A DNA stretch of 28,543 bases from a virus: IMG/VR virus record IMGVR_UViG_3300026094_000030, positions 1 to 28,543 of that record, one strand, 5' to 3'. Under the pieces are notes generated by a model, which ran no database searches, was not told where the DNA came from, and worked only from the letters and a program-made list of their open reading frames with translations. Of the stretch, positions 23,028 through 28,543 are shown piece by piece (the first letter of the stretch is position 1; the number at the start of each line of letters is the position of its first letter). The position numbers and the translations under genes were made by a program.

Positions 23028-23810
23028 CTATGAATTCCTTTGTTGTGTAATTAAACTATCAACTTTTTCGTTAAGCTCTTTAATTGCTGCAAACGCCAGA
23101 GAGCATAACTTAACATAATCAACAGCCAACTCACCGTTCTCTCGCTCTCTCACCGCTAGAGGAAACGCTTCTTGTACATCCTGAGCAATGACACCAAAGT
23201 CATTCTTTTGAAGAAAGTATGAGTCTTCCCCGCCTTTTCTATTTATATATTCATCGCTCCAATCAAAGGTCTTACCTCCGACGGTCTCAACAATACTCAG
23301 CGCGTTCTTAATATCCTGAATGTTTTCTTTGTTACGAACATCCGACGAGAAGTTGGATACGATATCACCCGTGGCTCGAATGTCACCGTTTGATGCAGGT
23401 GCAGGTGTATTCACACCGAGTGAGTCGACCTGAATCGTTCCCGATATTGTCTGATCGGTGTTGTTTCTTGCAACGGTACCATCGACTGAAAATGTAACAT
23501 TGGATGAACCGTTAAATGCAGAGCCGGATAATCCATCACCCGTACTTACAGATTTTGTAAGAGTGACATCGGTCCCCGTAATTGATCCACCCGTAATCGA
23601 GACGTTATTTGACTCTTGCTCGCCCATCGACGCAATATCAAGATTCGTCTTAGCCGCAGCCGTATCGGTCAGATCGCTGAGATTGTTCGATGCCTCGAGC
23701 TTACTCGTAGTAATCGAGATAAAGTTATTATCAATCTCAGCGTTGGTGAGTGGTGCATCCTTTACGGTTGCACCACCACCGGCCGTCTCTCTTGTTGTAA
23801 TCGATGTCAT
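23028..23810 (-). CDS. Fibre protein with C-terminal S74 self-cleaving chaperone domain, copy 2
   Basis: The 260-aa product has a short N-terminal fibre part (TTRETAGGGATVKDAPLTNA, residues 5-24) and a beta-repeat spacer. Its C-terminal peptidase S74 (intramolecular chaperone) domain starts around residue 156. The SDxRxK active-site pattern is SDVRNK (Ser156, Lys161), followed by GVIAQDVQEAFP. Such domains help trimerise the fibre and are then cut off in cis. It is the second S74 protein in a row and has an exact late promoter in the tail of the upstream gene. The N-terminal region is short, suggesting a side or accessory fibre. Confidence 0.88.
   Translation of the reverse strand: MTSITTRETAGGGATVKDAPLTNAEIDNNFISITTSKLEASNNLSDLTDTAAAKTNLDIASMGEQESNNVSITGGSITGTDVTLTKSVSTGDGLSGSAFNGSSNVTFSVDGTVARNNTDQTISGTIQVDSLGVNTPAPASNGDIRATGDIVSNFSSDVRNKENIQDIKNALSIVETVGGKTFDWSDEYINRKGGEDSYFLQKNDFGVIAQDVQEAFPLAVRERENGELAVDYVKLCSLAFAAIKELNEKVDSLITQQRNS
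23240..23247 (-). promoter_or_regulatory. Late-promoter-like box inside the 260-aa S74 gene
   Basis: TATAAATA on the minus strand, about 213 bases before the collar-like gene. It lies inside coding sequence (the residues Tyr-Ile-Asn), so it may be coincidental. Confidence 0.35.
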
Positions 23811-23831
23811 CTATTATTTCCTTATCGATTC

Positions 23832-26114
23832 TCAGTGAGAATGCGATTGATCTTCAAGATTATTTATACGAGTCTTAAGATCGTCGATCGTGGATGACTG
23901 CTCCTTAATCGCTTCGATAAGAAGTGGTACTAGCTTTTCGTACTGAACAGTAAGATACTCACTGTCGACCGGCGAGTCCTTAACGACTTCCGGAAGAACA
24001 CCCTGTACTTCCTGAGCCGACACGCCGACTCTCTTACCTTCCTGTAGACCAAGATCGATTGCCGTGTCGTTAAACTCAAAGTAGAAACCAGACAGTGCGT
24101 TGACCTTGCCGACTGCATTCTGAATAACTCCAAGGCGATCCTTCAAGCGATCATCGGAAGCGTTTGCGGTAATGTCACCCGTCGCAACGATCTCACCGGA
24201 TACGCCGGTCGCGTTTGTGCCGATACCGAGCGAGTCGAATCGTACATCATCATCGGTGTCAAGCCCAAGAGTATCGAGTGTCGGCGGATCAATCGTCTTA
24301 GATGAAAGACCAGTAATATGACCGAATCCATCAAGAGTAATGTCCTGAATAACCGTGTTGCCAGAATTATTGACTGAACTTTGAGTTGATGTATCAGCAT
24401 GACTAATCGTACGGTCTGCCGATAGGTCACCGCCGCCAGTAAGACCGCTTCCAGCGTTTATATCAGTTGTCTTGTCTGCTTTGGTACCGATATCATTTGC
24501 CACAGTTGTAGCAAAGTCTGGATCATCACCGAGTGCAGCTGCAAGTTCGTTGAGTGTGTCTAGTGTTGCCGGCGATGAATCAACAAGATTTGCTACCTCG
24601 GTATCAACGTAGGAACGTGTGGCAATGGTCGAGGTATCCACATCAAGAGAGATCGTCTCGTTGCTAGACTGATCGGTAGTAAAGTTACCGCCACCGGACA
24701 ACCCAGTACCAGCCGAAACGGTAATCGTCGCATCGTTCGGTGGTGCTGCTGTGGATGTGGATACTGCGGTAACGTGGCCAAAGTCATCGAACGTAAGTGC
24801 GTCAACAAATGTATTGGACGTAGAAGTTACGTCACTGACGGTTGACGTATCAGAGTGACTGATTGTACCGGTCGAGAAGTCAATGCCGGATCCGCCACTC
24901 AAATGAGCGTCGACTCGAGCATCTGTGTAATAAAGATTTGTACCTTCAGATAGATCATCAGTCGTAAACGGACCGAGCGCAACCGTTGCAGTGAAAGTTG
25001 ATCCATCGGCTGTACCGATGTCAAGATCACCAGTTGCATTATCATATGAAAAACTTGATACACCAGCGACGTTTGTTGTTGACGCACTTGTGATTCGACC
25101 CTGAGCATCAACCGTAATGACGGGAACCTCAGAGGCGGAGCCAAACGATCCGGCGGTTACCGCTGTATCAGCAAGTGAGAATTCACCGGCTCCAGACGAG
25201 TAATCGAGTCCGGTACCTGCGGATACTGCGTTTCTTACACGGCTATCAGTATAGTATAGATTCGTTGTACCTTCTGAGAGATCGTCGGTGTCATGATTAG
25301 AGATATCAGACACTGTGCCCGTAACATCTCCAACAAGATCAGTCGCAATGGATTTGTTTGATGCAAGGCGATCGTTTCCAGAATCGTACGTAAAGTCAGC
25401 CGTTCCGTCTGTACCAAGGTCGATCGTAAGACCGGCGCCATTAGCTGCAGTAGCGTTAGCAGCACCGTTAGCAATCGTGATGTTAATATCCTCGACATCA
25501 AGAGTCGTGGTGTTAAGAGTTGTGCTAGTACCGTTAACGATAAGATCACCATCAACGGTTACGCTATTAAAGGTAACATCATCTGTGGTACCGACGTCCT
25601 GACCAATTGAAATCTCACCAGTAGAGTAAGATACACCAGTACCACCGGATAAGTGTGAGTCGACTCTTGAATCAAGATAGTAAAGATTAGTTGATCCTTC
25701 AGAAAGATCATCGGTATCGTTGGCCGCAAGAGATACTGAAGTATTATTTCCTCCAGAATCCTTGAACTCAAAGCTCCCACCAACAACAGAGATCGTCGCG
25801 CCACCAAGATTGATTGTGCTACCACTTAAGAACAGATCGTTCCATCGGTTGGATGCGCTACCCAGATCATACGTAACATCGGCAGAAGGAATAAGATCGC
25901 CGGTAATCTGACCCGTGAATTCGGGGGACGAAAGCGTCTTATTCGTAAGTGTCTGTGTGCCGGCTAATGATGCAGTCTGAAAACCACCGGTCGTGGTTCC
26001 GTCATGGACTCGTAGAGTCTTATTCGTAACATCAACGGTAACCTCGGCATCGGCTCCCGTAAACGCATCATTTTCTGCATCGGTACCCTTTCTTAATACT
26101 AACTGAACCGCCAT
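23832..26114 (-). CDS. Large tail fibre protein with C-terminal S74 self-cleaving chaperone domain, copy 1
   Basis: The 760-aa product has a virion-binding-type N-terminus (VQLVLRKGTDAENDAF), then a long repetitive beta-type shaft. The repeat TDDLSEGxTNLYYxDxRV occurs three times (134-151, 276-293, 385-401). A further GHVTAVST/GHITGLSS module occurs twice (around 446 and 598). An S74 chaperone domain covers 653-760, with SDDRLK (Ser653, Lys658) and GVSAQEVQGVLPEVV. A coiled-coil end (IDDLKTRINNLED) would sit on the released domain. It is the main candidate for host recognition in the window. It follows the 217-aa gene by 12 bases. Confidence 0.9.
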   Translation of the reverse strand: MAVQLVLRKGTDAENDAFTGADAEVTVDVTNKTLRVHDGTTTGGFQTASLAGTQTLTNKTLSSPEFTGQITGDLIPSADVTYDLGSASNRWNDLFLSGSTINLGGATISVVGGSFEFKDSGGNNTSVSLAANDTDDLSEGSTNLYYLDSRVDSHLSGGTGVSYSTGEISIGQDVGTTDDVTFNSVTVDGDLIVNGTSTTLNTTTLDVEDINITIANGAANATAANGAGLTIDLGTDGTADFTYDSGNDRLASNKSIATDLVGDVTGTVSDISNHDTDDLSEGTTNLYYTDSRVRNAVSAGTGLDYSSGAGEFSLADTAVTAGSFGSASEVPVITVDAQGRITSASTTNVAGVSSFSYDNATGDLDIGTADGSTFTATVALGPFTTDDLSEGTNLYYTDARVDAHLSGGSGIDFSTGTISHSDTSTVSDVTSTSNTFVDALTFDDFGHVTAVSTSTAAPPNDATITVSAGTGLSGGGNFTTDQSSNETISLDVDTSTIATRSYVDTEVANLVDSSPATLDTLNELAAALGDDPDFATTVANDIGTKADKTTDINAGSGLTGGGDLSADRTISHADTSTQSSVNNSGNTVIQDITLDGFGHITGLSSKTIDPPTLDTLGLDTDDDVRFDSLGIGTNATGVSGEIVATGDITANASDDRLKDRLGVIQNAVGKVNALSGFYFEFNDTAIDLGLQEGKRVGVSAQEVQGVLPEVVKDSPVDSEYLTVQYEKLVPLLIEAIKEQSSTIDDLKTRINNLEDQSHSH
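23861..23868 (-). promoter_or_regulatory. T4-type late promoter before the second S74 protein
   Basis: Exact TATAAATA on the minus strand, embedded in the last codons of the 760-aa fibre gene, about 50 bases before the ATG at 23810. Confidence 0.6.
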
Positions 26115-26126
26115 TTTTTATATTCC

Positions 26127-26780
26127 TTAAACAGTTGAAACTAATTGGTTATCTGACAAACGTTTCCAGTTATTACCATCATAAAATGCCGGAACCGCTC
26201 CGTTGGCTTCATCAGTGACAAACGCCATTTCACCAGCAAGCCCAGTTGGAAGAGTTGACACTGTAAATGAAGGGAGAACAAATCGATCAGGTTTGAATGC
26301 ACCGTTAAGTGTAACCAACCCAAGATCAAATGATTCATCCAACTGATTCAAATTATTATTTAATGCCGTAAGAAAAAACGACTTTTCAATAGTAGGATCG
26401 TTAACTCCTCCAAAGTCATTATCTTTCAAAAATAACGAAAGAGAATCGTCACGTTCTTCCAAAAGTTCGATATCACTCTTAGTGACATCTCCAAGATCTT
26501 GAAGGAAATTATCCGTTTCTGTAAGTGATCCTAACTCGTAACTAAAATTACTAACAGTGTTTGATACACTTCCAAAATCACCTTCGTTTGCAGCAAACGG
26601 CAAAATTGCAGGAGATGTTGGACCACTTTCAAAAAAGTCAACGTTATTGTCAGAGTCTTTGAAATAAAGGCGGCCGTCGGAAAAGTTAAGAGCTAACTCT
26701 CCGTACTCGAGGGAAGAAGACCCGGGTATCTTTCCGATAACCGAAGACTTCTTTAACAGAATTCTATTCGTTGTAGCCAT
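26127..26780 (-). CDS. Fibre or baseplate-adaptor protein sharing an N-terminal module (217 aa)
   Basis: The 217-aa product opens ATTNRILLKKSSVIGKIPGS, then ELALNFSDGRLYFKDSDN and VDFFESG. The same module, with the same order, is present in the 122-aa neighbour. This type of N-terminal module is common in phage fibres and links the protein to the virion. Its middle (60-140) also aligns with the neighbour, after which residues 140-217 are unique, ending in a GEMAFVTDEANGAVPAFYDG and WKRLSDNQLVS collar-like tail. It may be an adaptor or side fibre. It has its own late promoter. Function beyond structural is inferred. Confidence 0.8.
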   Translation of the reverse strand: MATTNRILLKKSSVIGKIPGSSSLEYGELALNFSDGRLYFKDSDNNVDFFESGPTSPAILPFAANEGDFGSVSNTVSNFSYELGSLTETDNFLQDLGDVTKSDIELLEERDDSLSLFLKDNDFGGVNDPTIEKSFFLTALNNNLNQLDESFDLGLVTLNGAFKPDRFVLPSFTVSTLPTGLAGEMAFVTDEANGAVPAFYDGNNWKRLSDNQLVSTV

Positions 26781-26807
26781 TATACCTTTATTCTAAAAAG
26801 AATGATA

Positions 26808-26834
26808 CACGATAGCGCGATAAAAATCGCCGTG
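26808..26834 (-). other. Hairpin in the leader of the 217-aa fibre gene
   Basis: Inner stem GCGAT/ATCGC with a 4-base loop (26817-26830) and outer pairs CACG/CGTG. It is downstream of the late promoter, so it would be in the leader. On the minus strand a T-rich run follows, so a weak terminator is also possible. Confidence 0.35.
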
Positions 26835-26852
26835 TGTTTATCAATCTAAGTT

Positions 26853-26860
26853 TATTTATA
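26853..26860 (-). promoter_or_regulatory. T4-type late promoter before the 217-aa fibre gene
   Basis: Exact TATAAATA on the minus strand in the 88-base gap before the ATG at 26780. Leader is about 65 bases. Confidence 0.75.
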
Positions 26861-26868
26861 TATTTTTA

Positions 26869-27237
26869 CTAGAACGTTCCACCATCAATACCATCATCAT
26901 TAACGATCGTTGCCTCAGTAACCTCGCCAAAGCTATAGGCAAATGATTTTCCGCCACTTACGCTACCAAGATTTAGATCGTATTCTTCGGATCCTGTGGA
27001 TACCACTAGTCCAAGATCGGCATCATTCGCTGACCTAAAGGGTAGAAGATTCGGTTTTAGTTTATCGTTAAGTGATTGATTGCTTTCAAAAAAGTCGACA
27101 ACATTGTTGGCGTTCTTAAAATAAAGACGACCATCAGCAAAGTTAATAGCTAACTCGCCGAACTCGACATCCGATACCTGCGGCGCTTTTCCTACAACCG
27201 AAGATTTTTTTAAGAGTATTCTATTTGTAATTGCCAT
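26869..27237 (-). CDS. Short fibre/adaptor protein (122 aa) ending in IDGGTF
   Basis: The 122-aa product is a short version of the 217-aa neighbour: AITNRILLKKSSVVGKAPQ, ELAINFADGRLYFKNANN and VDFFESN, then LPFRSANDADLGL. It lacks that protein's later region and stops at DDGIDGGTF. The same final IDGGTF ends the fibre gene before it, pointing to a shared C-terminal cap. It is probably a structural adaptor. It follows the partial fibre gene after 30 bases with no visible late promoter, so it should share its transcript. Confidence 0.75.
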   Translation of the reverse strand: MAITNRILLKKSSVVGKAPQVSDVEFGELAINFADGRLYFKNANNVVDFFESNQSLNDKLKPNLLPFRSANDADLGLVVSTGSEEYDLNLGSVSGGKSFAYSFGEVTEATIVNDDGIDGGTF

Positions 27238-27267
27238 CAGTTCAACCTCTGTTGTTTATGGCAATTG

Positions 27268-28543
27268 TTAAAATGTACCGCCGTCGATATTAAATCCTTC
27301 AAGATCACTCGTATCAGCACCGGAACCAATTATATTAGTACCAACATAAAGCTGCTTTCCGATTCCTACACCACCACCAACGACGAGCGCACCGGTCGAT
27401 ACTGAGGATGAGTTATCAACACTCGTAAAGGTAACATCGCCAGATGCAGTAAGATCGGTGAATGCAGCGGTACCAGGATCCGATACTCCGATATCGGAGT
27501 TATTGATCGTCTTATTGGTGAACGTCTCTGTTTCGTCCAGAGTCGCTAGCGTACCAGTCGTCGGAAGTGTGACGTTTGTCGCACCTGTCGTAGTCAGCGT
27601 AAGATTATTCGCACCCGAGGTAGTAAGGTTACCGCCAAGTGTAATAGTCTTCGAACCGTTGTCGACACCTGTACCGCCGTACTCAGGGCTAATGATGTCG
27701 CCCTGCCAGGTACCAGTACTGATCGTACCAAGTGTTGTAATCGACGCCTGACCAACGTATGTAGATGCAATATCGATTGAATCAGCAGATACTGAGATTC
27801 GATCAGTTGTACCGCCAATATCAATAACGCCGGAACTAAACGTAAGACCGTCACCGGCAACAGAAGATGCGAGCTGAACGTTATCGCTCGATACCTCGAT
27901 ACCGTTTGCGGTGTTAACGAACAGAGTATCACCAGACTTCCCAAGTCCGTCGCCGGCTTCAATCTGTCCTGCACCAGAGAACTGAACAAAGTTTAGATCG
28001 TCGGTGCCAACTTGCTGTTGTCCACCGTCTGACGTAAGAACGAAGCCACGGTTATCACCTGTATTGCCTTCCTCAACAAAGAAGAACACACCAGATGTAA
28101 CCTCTTCCGGCTCGTCAAAGTCAGTTGCTCGACTTGCTGCACCAGAAGTTGCAACAACATAGACACCGTTCTCAGTCGCATCGTTCTGATCCTTAAGAAG
28201 AACACGATCGCCTGCCGAAACGGTAACACCATCAACCGAAACACCATCAATCAGACCGCTCGAAATATCGATGTTGGTAGTTGATGCAACTCGTACCGAT
28301 TCCTTCGGGTCAAGTCCAGCGGCTCGAGCATCGACATACGCTTTGGTTGCGGCATCCTGTGGATCCGTCGGATCGCTGAGATCCGTAATGCGAGAAGAGT
28401 TGAATGATACGTTTCCGGCGCCATTCGGATTCAGCGAGAGATCACCGTCGGTATCCGTGGTGCTGATCTCGTTTCCATCAACTCGAACATTATCGACATC
28501 AATCTGCTGAAGACCGTCAAGAGTGTTGGTCGTCGAACCAAGA
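27268..28543 (-). CDS. Tail fibre protein, partial (N-terminus outside the window)
   Basis: The frame is open from the right edge (first full codon at 28542) to the TAA at 27268, 424 residues without a start, so the N-terminus is outside. Recognised fibre blocks are DAATKAYVDARAAGLDPKES (68-87), VTVSAGDRVLLKDQNDATEN and GVYVV (117-141), and beta repeats such as LTTTGATNVTLPTTGTLATL. The later SVDNSSSVSTGALVVGGGVG and IGKQLYVGTN resemble phage fibre shaft modules. It ends IDGGTF like the 122-aa protein. It is a host-interaction candidate. A GTG inside at 28089 is not the start. Confidence 0.87.
   Translation of the reverse strand, partial: LGSTTNTLDGLQQIDVDNVRVDGNEISTTDTDGDLSLNPNGAGNVSFNSSRITDLSDPTDPQDAATKAYVDARAAGLDPKESVRVASTTNIDISSGLIDGVSVDGVTVSAGDRVLLKDQNDATENGVYVVATSGAASRATDFDEPEEVTSGVFFFVEEGNTGDNRGFVLTSDGGQQQVGTDDLNFVQFSGAGQIEAGDGLGKSGDTLFVNTANGIEVSSDNVQLASSVAGDGLTFSSGVIDIGGTTDRISVSADSIDIASTYVGQASITTLGTISTGTWQGDIISPEYGGTGVDNGSKTITLGGNLTTSGANNLTLTTTGATNVTLPTTGTLATLDETETFTNKTINNSDIGVSDPGTAAFTDLTASGDVTFTSVDNSSSVSTGALVVGGGVGIGKQLYVGTNIIGSGADTSDLEGFNIDGGTF

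Noticed and set aside
28087-28089. GTG at 28089 as the start of the right-edge fibre protein
   Set aside because: The frame stays open to the window edge with recognisable fibre blocks upstream, so this is an internal valine codon.

Overview
The window is a contiguous piece of a T4-like myovirus genome, most probably from a marine phage of a Gram-negative host. The host itself cannot be read from the sequence. Every supported gene lies on the minus strand, so the biological order runs from high to low coordinates. No tRNA, rRNA, IS element or CRISPR array was seen.

In transcription order there are four blocks. (1) About 28543-21624 holds tail-fibre and adhesin genes: a fibre protein cut by the window edge, two proteins sharing an N-terminal module, two consecutive proteins ending in S74-type self-cleaving chaperone domains, a small collar-like protein with HGH motifs, a Cys-containing small protein and a tail-assembly-chaperone-like protein. 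This block sits where T4 keeps genes 10-12 and wac, just before gene 13. (2) About 21608-12303 is a visibly AT-richer accessory island: two paralogous uncharacterised proteins, a 2OG-Fe(II)-oxygenase-like protein, a shortened DegT-type aminotransferase, two GT25-like glycosyltransferases, a glycine-amidinotransferase-like enzyme, a UDP-glucose dehydrogenase-like enzyme, an NAD-dependent epimerase and a carbamoyltransferase. (3) About 12243-3558 carries gp13, gp14, gp15, gp16, gp17, gp18, gp19 and gp20 in exact T4 order: neck, tail completion, terminase, sheath, tube, portal. (4) About 3507-1 carries head-core genes: four small ORFs where T4 has 67 and 68, the gp21 prohead protease, two more small ORFs, and gp22, which runs off the left edge.

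Regulation fits this layout. T4-type late promoters (TATAAATA on the minus strand) lie before the 217-aa fibre protein, the second S74 protein, gp13, gp18, the first core protein after gp20, and gp22. The island has no exact late promoter but has two good sigma70-like promoters (TTTACA-17/18-TATAAT). The sugar and modification genes are therefore probably expressed earlier than the virion genes around them.

The structural blocks together build the head core, portal, packaging motor, neck, contractile tail and fibres. The island probably makes and modifies a glycan or nucleotide-sugar product (oxidation, epimerisation, carbamoylation, amidino transfer, glycosyl transfer). Whether the target is a virion protein, the cell envelope, a metabolite or DNA cannot be told from sequence alone. 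A 55-bp exact repeat inside the two glycosyltransferase paralogs suggests recent recombination in the island.
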